From: Chamaecyparis obtusa
Lineage: Eukaryota; Streptophyta; Pinopsida; Cupressales; Cupressaceae
Reading direction: 5' to 3'
Length of the DNA: 64,000 nt
Assembly: GCA_027943335.1 (NCBI GenBank)
Contig: BSBK01002925.1
Coordinates: 1,054,001-1,118,000 of the forward strand
Part shown: positions 12,754-24,687 of the stretch, in pieces
How positions within the stretch are numbered: the stretch's first letter is position 1
Layout of the letters: each line of letters begins with the position of its first letter
Program-made: the position numbers and the translations under genes
Notes under the pieces: model-generated
Told to the model about the DNA's origin: nothing
What the model saw: only the letters and a program-made list of their open reading frames with translations
Database searches by the model: none

Positions 12754-13345
12754 TAGCTATATGAATAGCCTCTTTCCAAAATCTATTTGGCAATTTGGCC
12801 TCATTCAGCATTGTTCTAGCCATTTCTTTAACAGTTTTATTTTTTCTTTCCACAACACCATTTTGTTGTGGTGTATGAGAAGTTGAATATTGCCTTTTTA
12901 TGCCATGTCTTTCACAATATTCAATAAACTCTTGAGAGGTAAATTCCCCTCCTCGATCTGATCTTAGACATTTTAATTTAAGATCAGTTTCTCTTTCTAC
13001 CATTTTCCTAAACTTCTTGAAATGTTCAAAAGCCTCTAATTTATGTTTTGAAAAGGTAACCCAAACCATTCTAGAATAATCGTCCATAAAGAACATAAAA
13101 TATTTTTCACCATTTATGGACTAAGTCTTAGTCGGTCTAGATAAATTAGTATGGACAAGTTCAAGTGGTCTTCTAGAAAGATATTCTTTTGTTTTAAAGG
13201 ATGACTTATTTTTCTTTCCTTTTACGCATTCTTCACAAATGTTGGTTGGTTTACTTATTAAGAATAGACCCCTAACCTTTTTGTTTTTTCTTATTCTAAC
13301 AAGATTATCAAAATTGATATGCCCCGGCCTTTTATGCCATAACAA
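12754..13345 (-). pseudogene. Element A integrase (5' part, truncated)
   Basis: Minus-strand frames 13345-13121 and 13096-12754. The first carries the zinc-binding pre-integrase motif H-x4-H...C-x2-C (LWHKRPGH, ICEECVKGK). The second carries the core with catalytic Asp in FMDDYSR, Asp in CLRSDRGGEF and Glu in GVVERKN. The core triad is present, but the pieces are separated by a stop between them. The protein is cut at 12753, where region H begins. In life it would join retrotransposon cDNA ends to the genome. Confidence 0.85.
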
Positions 13346-13519
13346 ATTTTAATTAACTTGATTCATGAAACAAGTGTTGACTAAAGACATCTCATGAACT
13401 ATTGAATCAATCGAATTGTATACATTTCCACCTATTCTTAATCCACTTTCTATAATATGTCCTCTTGTATTTTTGATAGAACAACCTTGAGCATTGAACA
13501 AAATAGAATAACCACTATC

Positions 13520-13800
13520 ACATATTTAAATGACACTCAAAAGATTATGTTTTAAACCTTCGACATAATACACATCATGTATAGGAGTGTATTTGTTTAA
13601 ACAAATTGAACCACAACCTGTAATATATGCACCTGAATTATCTCCATACCTGGCAAAACCTCCATCAAAGTCTTCTAGAGTGATAAACTTATCCTTACTC
13701 CTAGTCATGTGATGGGAACAACTAGTATCTAGAACCCATGTAGTAGATTTATGTGAAAATAAGGTTGTTTCTACAACTAGAGATTTTTCAATATTAATAT
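13520..13800 (-). pseudogene. Element A protease, active-site decayed
   Basis: The minus-strand sequence gives W-V-L-D-T-S-C-S-H-H-M near 13705-13740. The copia protease normally has D-S-G-C-S-H-H-M, so the Gly is now Ser and the Ser Thr. The downstream stretch VEGLKHNLLSV (about 13530-13560) is the usual copia sequence after protease. A catalytically dead aspartic protease. Confidence 0.75.
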
Positions 13801-13810
13801 TTTTTAGTTT

Positions 13811-14127
13811 TCACACATGTTTAGGCTTTAAATTCAGCCTACACTGATTTGCAAACTGACCATAGAAGAAGCATTTAAAACATCTGATTGATTTCTTAAA
13901 AACATGTAGAGATCCATGAGCAATTTTCTTACAACTGCTAGCCTTATGACCAAATAAATTGTAGTTATAATAGTAACCTTTGAAGGCATAATTTGAATCT
14001 AACTTTGAAGATACACCTTGTTCTATAACATTGTATTTTGAATTAAATTGATCAATATGTTTTTGCAACAAAAATTACTTTTTCTCTTTTTCTTCTATCA
14101 TAGTTTTTTATTTTTCAATGAGTTGGT
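13811..14127 (-). pseudogene. Element A gag C-terminal part with decayed zinc knuckles
   Basis: The minus-strand frame has two degenerate CCHC knuckles: YYNYNLFGHKASSC (first Cys residues changed to Tyr) and CFKCFFYGQFANQC (His changed to Gln). It is the continuation of the gag at 60508-61188, split by element B. All losses fit G-to-A or C-to-T changes. Confidence 0.7.
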
Positions 14128-15239
14128 TGTTGGAAAGATGACTATACTAGTATATATGACTTAATATAGTGTTTTAATTATTGAAACAAATTCATATTAT
14201 GTTTTGGAGTCAGCTCTTATGATAAGAAGATCAAAAATTGGCTAAGTGTTGAAGACTGGACAGTATATAGAGTACTTGAAGGTTAGAGCATCAGCGCATG
14301 CACATATGAAAGAATTATGGTATGCACCCTAAAATTTAAGTTTATAAGACCATATTCATGCTATATCTAAGAGTGCATGATTAGAAGATTCAGTATACAA
14401 AGAGTTCAAGTTGCACAGACAGTGAATGCCAGAGAAGAATAGAGCAAGAAACCAACTGTTAATATTTTGGCTAGCGGTTATATTATTATGTTGTAAAGGC
14501 TATGTGCCTATTGTAATTAGGTTGTAGACATATAATTATGTTTTTTTGTAAACACGCTTAAGCCAATTTAATTGGAGGCATTGTATGTAATCAGTTAAAT
14601 GGCCGACCTAGTTAATTATTTTGTATGCGCATATAAATATTAGATGCACCATTGTAATTAAGTAGAACAATGGATATAGATTTGAAAGAAGTAAAGAAGA
14701 AGTGTGTGAAGAGTTTCTAATATGTATTAGATCTTTTCAAGAAGTCAAAGCATCAGTGCATCAAAGGAACTGATCAGACAAGCAGTGTCACAGTGCTAGT
14801 TCATCTAGCAGATATAGTGTATATATGAGATTAGAAGGTTGTAGCCTTCACCATTTGAGCAGTGAGCTCTAGGACAATGTTTCCACACCCCTAATAGGGT
14901 TATTGTAAAAGACTCCTAACAAGGTCCAACCCTTGACCAGGTCTACTTTACTAAAAGTAATGTAAAGGAACTCCTAATAGGGTTAAGGATCTTCTAACAA
15001 GGATCACAATACACTAGTACAAAATATTAGTGGGTGTCAATTCCAACTAGGGTTTTACCTATTTAGGTTTCCCTATAATCATATTGGTTTTATGTGCTAT
15101 GTGTATGTATATTTATGTTGTTAATGTTCATTTGAGTACTTAATTATTTAAGTTAAAGTTAAAGAGCAAAGAGAAAAGATTAAAATATAGTGAACACTGA
15201 TTCAACCCTCCCCCCCTCTCAGTGTTCCCATTCCTAACA
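14128..15239 (+). repeat. Element B 5' LTR
   Basis: Starts tgttgg, ends cctaaca. Same family as 1235-2350 and 59018-60138. TATA-like catataaatat lies at 14630-14640. Repeated ctaacaaggt/ctaatagggt units lie at about 14890-15000. A tgattcaaccctcccccc box sits near 15198. Confidence 0.9.
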
Positions 15240-15241
15240 AT

Positions 15242-15254
15242 TGGTATCAAAGCT
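15242..15254 (+). promoter_or_regulatory. Element B primer binding site (tRNA-iMet type)
   Basis: tggtatcaaagct starts two bases after the LTR end and matches the iMet primer site tggtatcagagct with one G-to-A change. Confidence 0.88.
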
Positions 15255-15291
15255 CTATTCCTCAACAAAGAGACATAAATGAAACATCTGA

Positions 15292-16396
15292 AATGGAAAT
15301 TTTGAAGCTGCTCTTGAAGACCTAGACACATCTAAAAAATAAATTGAAGAACTAAAAGAAAAAGTTAGTGATGCTCAAGAAATCATTAAAAAACTAAGAA
15401 GAGACTTAAAAGAATGTTCTACCAATGATTTAGGGATAATGGTCAAAAATCTAAATGAAGACAACACATCTCTAAAAGATTAGATTGAAGAATTTGATGA
15501 CAAGATGACTAACAATTAGGAAGTTTATGATGAATAGATCAAAGAGAACCTTCAACTAAATGAAGAATTGTGGCAAGAAAACATGGAAATTTTAGAGCTA
15601 AGGAACAACAAAGAAAGCTTCGAATCTAAATTGAAAGAGGCAAAGAATCAAATTGAAAAATTCCACACCAATTCTGATTTGATAGAATCTCAATTATATG
15701 CAAGAAGACTTAAAGGAGATACTAACTGCATAGGATACAATGAAGTGAAAAACTAGATTGACAACATGCAAGCAAGAATTAAAGCACCAAAAGACTCTAG
15801 AATGATACTAAGAAGACTGAAGATCAAACTAAAGTTAATGTTGAACCACCTAAGGATGACTGCAAGCTAGTAGACCACACTTGTTATGCATGTAACAAGC
15901 ATGGACATATAGCAAGGAACTATACAGAGGTAAGGCCTTTCAATGGTTATTGTTATTCATACAATAAATTTGGTCATAGAGCTATGAATTGTAAGACAAG
16001 TCAGAAGAACCAAATTTAGCATAATCAAAGAAATCAGAATCAGCCAAATGTAAGAAGTTTTTAGAATGTTACATGTAAGATATGTAACTATAATGGTCAC
16101 TCAACTAGATAGTGTAAAATGGTAACCCATGTCAATGTGCCAAGGAATATAAGGCCTCTAGTCATCTATCACTCTTGTAACAAGGCTAGACACATCTCTA
16201 AGTATTGTAGATCAAGGACGCAAAGTTAGGAAAGCCCTAAAAAGCTAGAAGAATCAATACTTGATACCAAAGGGGAAGTCAAGTTTGTGAAAGCTTCAGA
16301 AGATGTGAGCATGATTTGGTCAGAGGAAAAGAAGGATAAGGTTGATGAGCATGTATTTGATGCATCCACAATGGACACACCCTCTACATCTAGATG
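15292..16396 (+). pseudogene. Element B ORF1: gag-like, coiled coil plus four decayed CCHC knuckles
   Basis: Lys/Glu-rich coiled-coil sequence (about 15292-15760) is followed by four knuckle relics between about 15877 and 16210. Three have Cys-to-Tyr losses (CYACNKHGHIARNY, CYSYNKFGHRAMNC, YHSCNKARHISKYC). One has a TAG inside (CKICNYNGHSTR-stop-C). Many in-frame TAG codons are present. It is the counterpart of 4579-5810 in element I, with one knuckle fewer recognisable. An RNA-binding nucleocapsid role is inferred from the knuckles. Confidence 0.7.
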
Positions 16397-16820
16397 AATG
16401 GCCCTCAAGGTCATAGGGGGAGCTAATTTAGCTCTAAAACCCTATGCGGATGGTATACTCACCCTTAGAGTATGCACCTTTGGACTTAACCTTTTGGAGA
16501 CTAGCATAACCTATGTGCAAGAGTGCACTAACTAATTTTTTACAGAATGAAAGTTGGAAATTATCTGTGATAGCCTGGTTTACACAAAAAGCATTAATGG
16601 TAGAAGTTTTACTTTAAAATACATAGAAGCTTTTAGATCTCTCATTGCATTCAAACTCAGAGTGATTGGAGAGAAAAGGAGCCCTAGCATTTGATAGAAA
16701 AGAATTACATATTGATTCACCAGTGATTAGCAATGCATTTGATCGGTTATAAAAGCCCTAATCTATTGTGTTGATTTAGAAGTCTTTGATCTCATTTGGA
16801 AAGTGATATACAAGTAAGTA
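16397..16820 (+). other. Element B inter-ORF region
   Basis: About 420 non-coding bases between the last ORF1 knuckle region and the ORF2 ATG at 16821. The length is nearly the same as in element I. A purine tract catagggggagct lies at about 16407. No promoter could be assigned. Confidence 0.5.
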
Positions 16821-18728
16821 ATGGCTACTCCCATTGTATTTGATGTGGCGGAGAAGAAGAGATATGTGTTTAAAAGACATCCATTCAAGTCCACATTAGA
16901 TGACCTAGAAGGTGCATTTTCCCATACTCCCATAGGTGTTATGCATGTGGAAGACATTAAGGCATACATATATTGCAAGAAAGAACAAGTAGGTTTGGAT
17001 AGAATAAGAGTGCACATGGAAACAATGATGAAACTTGATAAAACCTTCATGGATGAGTATGCACAGTTGGATAATCATCCTATAGTTGAATATGCTATGG
17101 CATATGAGTTCTATGAGTTAGAATGGATCAAAATCCTACTTAGCAGGATCCATGATGACCTATTTTGGATAGGTGAAGTACCATTTAGGATAATAGGAGA
17201 CCTAATTCATGAAATAACAAGACTCTCAAGAACAAGTGCCATTCTTCCAGTGGGCAAGGATTTCAAAAAACTTGTAGAACAGGCTTGCAAATCAAGAAGT
17301 GATAGGCATGGAATGACAATAGAGCCTATAGAGGAGAAAGATATCAAATTGATGTCCATGATACTAGGATACAGGTTCTAGCACACCAATAGAGTTAACG
17401 GTGTGTCAACGGCCACCATTCTAGCAGCAATAAGGTTGGTAAGAGAGAATGGAGAGTTTAATCTATGTGAAATCTTGTACGCATAGCTAATAGACAACAT
17501 AAGAGCCATCAAGCATGACAAGAACAAGATATTCAAGTTTGGGTCCCTAAGAATCTATATGTACTTCCATATTCTTGGAAAGGTGTCTAATTTGTACCTA
17601 AACAAATCTATTCCCACTATGCCACAGATATCCCTTAAGGCATCTACAGAAAGTACCCTTAAGGATTACATGTAATTAGAATTGAAAACATTCAGAGTAA
17701 AAATGTAGATGAGGTATAGGATACCTGAAAATATAGTTGAAAAATACAAGAATAGTACTTGTTTCATGGAAGAAACTGTTACAACATGCATGGAGGTTGT
17801 TGAACCAAGAAAAAAGTGGATTTATCCACTAGGATATGACATTGAGGAGCCTATTCTAGAGGCTTATGCTCAAGTTCTATTATCAACACCTAAGGACCCC
17901 AATGAACCTAGATGGGGTACTTATGAACAGAAAACAAGAGAATTTGATGTTGTATTGAACATCATAGCAACAAAAATAAAAGTTGCCAAGGTTACTTCAG
18001 AGATTTAGAAAATTCATTCAGTATCACAAGAAAATTTTGGAAATAGAGAGCACAGTTATAGCAAAGAAAGAATCTGATGATCCAAAGATGAAGAAGGTGA
18101 AAATTGAGAAATCTGATGATCTAAATGGTAAAACAGATGATACCCCTTCTATGCCCAAGGAAACTATTGACCTTACTACTCATCCTAAGTATAAAGTAAT
18201 GCCCAAGAGGAAGAAAGAGATTAGCACTGGTATTCATCCTCCTGAGCAACAAGAAATAAGAACACTCAAACACCTCCTGAAGTAAGTTTCAAACCTAGTC
18301 TCAATGTGTTGAGTTCAAGGATTATTGATGAAGGTAGGATAGATCAAGTAGGGAAGTTCTATGAGAATTATAGTGAAATTCAAAAATAAAAAATTCATGG
18401 AATGATTGTCAAACATATGCTGAAGTTCAAAAAGACAGTACAAGAACTGAAGACTATGATTCCAGATAAAGTGTGGAGCATCTTGGAATTCCTAAAAAGA
18501 CAAGCCATTGAAGAGGATCAAAGGATTAGAGAAAAAACTCTAGATGATAGCTTACCAATATGTTCTCTAGAGGAGAAAAAGTTGTTGCTAGATCTGGTGA
18601 AATTGCAACTTAGAACCAAGTCAAGAACCCTGCATATCATGGATAAGAACTATGAATTGGTGGCTAAGGAAAAAAAGAATGTATTTGAGAAGGTCTTCAT
18701 GAATAGACACATGTACCCATCTACTATG
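16821..18728 (+). pseudogene. Element B ORF2, N-terminal part (unknown protein)
   Basis: Starts at ATGGC and runs in one frame to the D insertion at 18728, with stops at 17379, 17484, 17673 and 17706 and a local frame change near 18000-18400. Interrupted codons rejoin in frame at 57557. Conserved with element I: W-I-x2-L-L-S-R-I-H at 17124, I-H-E-I-T at 17205-17219, then R-x-R-I-P-x3-V-E-x-Y-K-x4-C-F-M at about 17712-17770, a PR-x2-W-x2-PL-x-Y block, and a GTY block near 17923. The total ORF2 length over both parts is about 1,057 codons. No recognised enzyme motif. Position, where copia pol normally sits, suggests it replaced pol or derives from an extra gene. Confidence 0.72.
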
Positions 18729-21366
18729 TGTTAACACATGTAAAAAATGTCATGGCTTTAGCCCTATTCCCCTGGTCTCTGCAGTTATTTTTAGGTCTTT
18801 GCCTTTAGCCCTAGTTCAAATTTTTGAAAATCTAGCCATTGCATACAAAATACCCTTGAAAAACCCTGGCCTTGTTATATTTTCATGTAACTTTTCATGG
18901 GTCACTTAAAGGTCCTAATTCACATGTGCTTTATATTTTATGACTTTGCGGGGTTGGCTATTAATTTTTCCTAAGTTTCTTTCCCAGATGAATTAAATAT
19001 TTTCCTTTAGTCCCCTACGCCTAATTTTTCCTTAAAGCCTAAGTCTCAGCATTTAATTTTTCCTATGTTTCAGCTTTTATATGTTCCTAGGCCCCTCTCT
19101 AATAGTATTTCCATCTGACGATTAGCGTAAGTTCTCATAGGATGTGTCAGAAGCTTGATATCTTACACTGATCATTGATCTTTCCTGATGACGTAGCCTT
19201 TCTTTTTGAGTGGGTCCACTTGCCAGGTAGGCTAACTTGGTAGTATCTCATTGGTCCACAAAAGTAATGAGGTGGAGGATTGTCAATGGGACCAGTCTTC
19301 TCAGCATTCAAGCAAATTAAAGTTCATTTTAATCTTGTGGCTATCATTATACCATTGATATAACATGCTCAACCTTTAGCACAGTGGTATAGCGACAGCC
19401 ATTGATTCTCATAAAGAAGGCAGGTGGGTCCATTGACACATATGCAAAAATAGTGAGATTTGATTGGTCCATGTATTAATGAGGTGGAGGTTGTCAGTGG
19501 GACCTAGTTTTTAGATGTGTTAGAGGGTCCTAATCCTATCAATAAATCAGTAAATCTGATAGAATCTTGGATGGGTATGCAAACTTTAGATGGCCATTGA
19601 TCTTCTTGATGTGGGCCTGGTCAAAGTTTCTCAATCTTTCGGTGGTTGGGATAAGTTCTTTAGTGGTTGACAAGTTTTTGAAGGCTTCACTCATTTGTGT
19701 GAGATAGTGGTGGTTATCTAAATGTTTTAGCGGTTTAGGGAACAAGCATTCACTGAATCGCTAAACTTTCTGGTGGGTAGTTAAAGTGTTTCATGAACTG
19801 GTGGTAACCTTTTTTCACTAGCTCACTAAATGTGGGACCAAGCTTAATGTTTTCCTATGGTCACCGGGTCATGGAGTTAAATGATGAGTTAAGTTTTCTT
19901 TTCGCGAATTGGAAATGCCTTGTCACATGGTCGTTAGGAGTAAATCTAGGGTGGCAGTTGAGTTAAGATTTAAAAGATTGTGAAACATGAAGATCTAATG
20001 GCCACAACTTAAGGTTGATGGAGATTCAAATGTTGACCTCCAATTCACTGTTAAAGCCATAAAGTAACCATTGAAGTTCAAATCCAAAATTACAGAGGGT
20101 TTCAAGTGATAGAAGGTACCAAAATTTATGGTTTTAATGGCTGGTTTTGATTGATTTGATGGCACTGCTTGTTGTAGACTGATCTGAGGGTCCCTATGGT
20201 AGGTGGCATGATGTTTTTGTACTAGGAGAAGTATGGTTTTGTGCTCGAGGTATGTTTGTAGGTGGCTGATTTGATTGGTTCTCATGGCAATTCCTGGTTG
20301 TTTTGTACTGTCCTCACAAATTTTGATGGTTGCGGATCCATCTAAGATTCATTTTCTCTAGGTTGGTTATGTTTCTTCCCTTGCAATAAATTTTGATGTA
20401 GTTTTTGGTTGGTTGAGTTGTTGAAACCCTAACCTTAGTCACCCAAAGCTTGATGCATCCTTTTTGAGGATTTCTAGGTGACTAGGGGTATAAGAAGTAA
20501 AATGTTTTATTTTGAAAGGGATCTGATCTTGATTAGTTCCAGGGAGTTGTAGCAGGCGGTATCATATTGTATTAGATTGAATAGAATTTCCTGGTAGTCT
20601 TTTGCAAGTTATTGAAGTGGTTTTCTCTCTTCTATGCTTTGAACATTTACATGATTCATAATACTTAATACAAGTATTTCAAGCTTTCAAGTCTCTCCTT
20701 GGTGTCAATCTTGTGAATTCTAGATTTTCTGATCTATTGCATAGGGTTACCTTTGTATATGTTCTAGTCTTCAATTCTTGATCTAGGATCAAGTGAAATA
20801 TACTTTGGATAGGACATAGATTCACTTTGATTTGTCTGTAGAAGGATATTATAAGTAGTAGATGGGCTGAAATACTTATGTTTATGGCGATGAGTCTTTG
20901 ACAATAGCTGGTTCATGTTTCAATGTCTGTATTTGAGATTTTCCCAATGGATAATGGCACTGATTAGAGATTAGTATATTCAGTTGAGTTCAATGCTTGA
21001 TTGGCCCTTGCTTACTTCTCTCCATCTCTAGATATCAACACTTTTCAAGTTTTAATTGTATTTGGTTGATAGTAGTAATACCCTATAGTAATGGAGAGTT
21101 AATGAATGTGAGGTTAGCATTTAGCACTTTCTTACTATTCAATCTATTGTTTAGACCCAGTCTTTGGTGTGTGAAGTATAGTTTTCACTAGGTTAGGTAC
21201 ACCCGCCTTGCTTTTGTAGAGCCAAAAGTGAAGAGGGCAGTCTTGTCCCTATAGTTGGTCCAGTTACCCTAAGATCCTTATACATTTTGGAACTAACCAA
21301 TCCTAAAATTAGCCTGAGGGTATATTGGCAGCCTAAGAGCATAAGCATTCATTTTGAACACCAACA
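18729..21366 (+). repeat. Element D 5' LTR
   Basis: 2,638 bp, starts tgttaacac and ends ccaaca. Matches 50810-53509 followed by 57492-57551. The 3' copy has about 110 extra bases around 51640-51760 that are absent here near 19550. The open frame at 20997-21191 recurs in the other LTR, but nothing suggests it is translated. Confidence 0.9.
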
Positions 21367-21369
21367 AGA

Positions 21370-21387
21370 TGGCCACTCTTTTGGGGA
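21370..21387 (+). promoter_or_regulatory. Element D primer binding site (probable)
   Basis: tggccactcttttgggga starts three bases after the LTR end. It resembles the tggcgactctgctgggga primer site I associate with plant Tat elements, with about three changes. The tRNA is not certain. Confidence 0.5.
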
Positions 21388-21563
21388 AGTGTTACACAAG
21401 TCTATTGTAACCAGTAGGTCATCATTGAAAAATAGGGTTATTCTTGTCCCTTGTCTTGTAGTCTCATTTGGATATTTGTTAAGTGGTATTGTAAGATTCC
21501 CAATACTCTTGGGTGGTGACTCAAACATCTCTACAACAGTGCTAGTCAGTAGATTTTTATCAA

Positions 21564-24168
21564 ATGAGTTATAGAGGTACTAGGTCCCGGAGGAACAAAC
21601 ATCCTAAAAACATAATGGAAGAAGGTATTCCAAGCACTTCCATGCCTAGTCAAACAAGGGGAGGAAAGAAGAAAGGAAATCTTTCTCATAATTGGAGAAA
21701 TAAAAAGGATACAAGACAAGAAACTCAAACCAAGCCTAGTCAAGAAGAAAATATTTCAGAATATGAAGAGGGTGTTGATTTGGTATTGAACTAGTGTGAG
21801 GATAAATTTCAAGTGGGAGATGATGAATCTGAGACTACTCTCCCTAAATCAGAAGAGATCTTTGAGGAGGTCTATGAACTAGAAAGAAGAGTCTAAGAAT
21901 AAGTTTCCATTAGATAGCAAAGGGAAAAGTACAAAGAAGACAGAGTAAGACAAGCCATGATAAGGGCTGATTAGCTAAAGAGGTAGTTGTTAGATTTGGA
22001 GGCAATTAATTTTTTCCTAGAGCTTGAAAGAGTAGAGGAACAACCTATTTTGTATAGAACACATGAGATAACTAGGCCTAGAGATAAGGGCAAAAAAAGA
22101 GCTATTGGAGTGCAGATTAGTGAACAGATTCATGTGGAAAACCCATTAGATCAAGGGTTGAGATTAGATGCAGACCTTGAGAAGGCTAGAAAAGAGAAAT
22201 AAATGTGGGCTAAAGAACTAGAGAAAGTAGATTTGGAGGCTACTACTATAGAAATGAGGAAGAAGATTGATTTTCTCAAGCATACCTCAGGACCTTCAAA
22301 TGTTGTTGCTTCTTTCTTGGGGCAAGGTAGAAATCATGGTAACCTTGTAGCTCAAACAAATGGCATTCCAGGTGCTACTAAAATTCTTGATGGTTCAAAC
22401 ACAAGGACATCTACATCTCAAGGAATGGATCCACCACATGGAGTTCCTGTTCATGAAAGATAAAAACAACTTATTTTTTTTGGTATTCCTGGTTATCCTA
22501 ATGTTATTCCTAATGAAATTAGAAATAAACTCCCCAAATTTATTGGAAATAATGTCATTACATGTGAAGAACATCTAAAGAATTTTATGGATGTAATAGA
22601 TGACTATAATGTTGAGCTTGATGATGTTGTAATGAAGTTATTTGTACAATCTCTGACCAAGGATGCTAGGGATTGGTTTAGAGGATTGCCCCATGCTAGT
22701 ATAGGATCTTTGAATGAATTTAAGAATTGTTTCAAAGAGCATTATGGAGATAAAAAAAAATGAGGATTTTATTTTGAATGAATTCAATAACATAAAAAAA
22801 AATTAAAATGAAGAGGTCCTTGAATTTAATATAAGATTCCAAAAGGCTATGGATAGGTTACTACAGGTTATCAGATTAGATGATAGGGTGTGTCTTGTGA
22901 CATAATTAAATGCTTTTGATGCAAAGATGGGTTACCTCTTAAGGGATAAGAACCTTAGAAATCTTGGAGGGGCTTACAAGTTGGCTATCAACATAGAAAG
23001 TAATAGAAGAATATCAGGAAAATTAGGGAGAAGAGATGATTATAGGCCTCAAGTGCAAAACAAGAATGAAATGGGAAGGTCTACTAATTTTAAGCCTAAG
23101 GAGGAGGACAATCTAAAGTAGATTCTAAGTGCTTTAGATAGTCTAAAGCCTAATGCAAAAAGAAACAATCAAGTTGCAACAAATGACAGGCCAGCTTCAA
23201 GTAATTTTAGCAGGCAACCAAGAATGCAGAATTACCCATACGATACTTAGTGGAAGGATGTCAAGTCCATTTTTCTAGTTAAAAGGGATAGGCCTGATGA
23301 TAGGATTCCTAATCCTTTGCAAAGAAATTTAGTTAACATGAATGATGATATCTCATGGTGTACTATTTGTCAATCTCCTCATAGTCCAGAGCATTGTGTT
23401 ATTGCTTTGAATTTACCTAATAACCAAGAACAAGATGAGTAGTATGATAAGAGTGGTTGTGGAATGACTTCTTCAAATGCATGGGATGAGGTTGATTCTA
23501 TTGATGATGAGGAGGAAGAATTTGATGATGTTGGATGTGGTGCAGTGAAGTGTGAGGAACATGTTTCCTTAAGGAGACCCTTTGATGAGGAAATTGCACA
23601 AATCACTGCAGACATGGTCACTCAAGCTAGGAGTAATTACAATTTGAGAAGCAGGATAGTTGGAGGCACAAGTGGTAAACTAGGTAGCATGTTTATCAAG
23701 AATTCTAAAAGGAATAGACAACAATATGAGGAAAAGGAAAAGGGTGCTGATGTTGTCAATCAAGTTAAAATAAAAAAGAAGAGTGGGCCTGCTGCAATGC
23801 CTAAGGATAAAGTAAAGACATCAGAAGTACTCATCCCTATACCTCAAAAGGAAAATGAATTTGTACAAAAGAGTAACTCTGACTTGATTGTTCAAAAAGA
23901 GGACAAAGGTATCTCTAAGATTAAGGAAGATATGGGCAACCATTCTTATGGTCCCATTGATATGACTAAATTGCTTTCACAGATAATTGTCAACGTTCCA
24001 TTGTTAGAAGTGATGAGAATAGAAGAGCACAAGGTCAAGGCCTTGGATTGGGTAAATGGTGCCTCTTCCATAAAGGTCCAAGAAATGAATAGAGGTGACA
24101 AGCATGTGGCTACTTTAGATGACACACATGATAGTAAAAGTGAAGAAATTGTCTCTGAGATTCCTTAG
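21564..24168 (+). pseudogene. Element D gag
   Basis: Opens at ATG 21564 with a basic Arg-rich start (RGTRSRRNK). The retrotransposon gag core lies at about 22490-22750, with W-F-R-G-L-P-x-A-S-I-x-S-x2-E-F. The frame changes in a run of nine A at 22752-22760, after which the gag continues. A knuckle-like C-x2-C-x3-H-x4-C (CTICQSPHSPEHC) lies at about 23359-23397, followed by a long acidic/basic linker. Stops include 22461 (TAA) and 23119 (TAG). Structural capsid protein, no longer functional. Confidence 0.75.
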
Positions 24169-24678
24169 ATGTATTTGGATGCAAACATTGTAAATACTAC
24201 ATCAGGGACAGTTGATCCTTTTTTCTTGTCCCTTACAATAAAGGGAAAATTATTGAAGAATTTCATGATTGATTCTGGAGCATCAAACACTGTCATGCCT
24301 ATAGAGATCATGAAGTCATTAGGACTAAAGGTTGATACACCTCATGGGAGATGCCAAGCTATGGACTCAAGAGAAGTGCCAGTTATTGGTACCATTAAGG
24401 CTTTGCCTTATAAATTAGTAGCATTTCCTAACAAACAATTAACTATGAGTGTTCTTGTAGTTGACATTCCCCCTCAATATGGAATGTTGTTATCTAGAAA
24501 GTGGAGTGCCTCCATGGGAGGAAGTATTCAATGTGACCTATCCTTTGCCACTTTTAGCATTGAAGGAGAAAATGTGAAAGTCTCAAGGGAAGCTAGAAAT
24601 CCACATATGATTGAGGAGGATGAAGAGGACAATATGAATTATTTTTTGGACACTGACATTGGTTCTTTCCAAGTTTAG
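24169..24678 (+). pseudogene. Element D aspartic protease
   Basis: Retropepsin-like segment with the active site F-M-I-D-S-G-A-S-N-T at about 24265-24295 and the flap/second half ending G-M-L-L-S-R-K-W near 24500. The active-site triad Asp-Ser-Gly is intact. It lies in the same frame as the downstream RNase H, separated by a TAG at 24676-24678. It would process the Gag-Pol polyprotein. Confidence 0.82.
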
Positions 24679-24687
24679 GAGAGAGAG

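Larger units (their letters stand above)
12754..14127 (-). mobile_element. Element A (copia, minus strand), inner fragment
   Basis: Minus-strand copia coding remains: gag knuckles (13811-14127), protease (about 13520-13800), GAG-pre-integrase and integrase (12754-13345). It continues at 60139-61334 after the B insertion. At B the flanking pentamers are ttggt (14123-14127) and ctgat (60139-60143), which differ by two transitions and are probably a decayed target duplication. RT and RNase H are absent: the fragment stops inside integrase at the edge of H. Confidence 0.8.

Noticed and set aside
20997..21191. Frame repeated in both D LTRs (also 53200-53457)
   Set aside because: Conservation is explained by LTR duplication; no domain or independent support.
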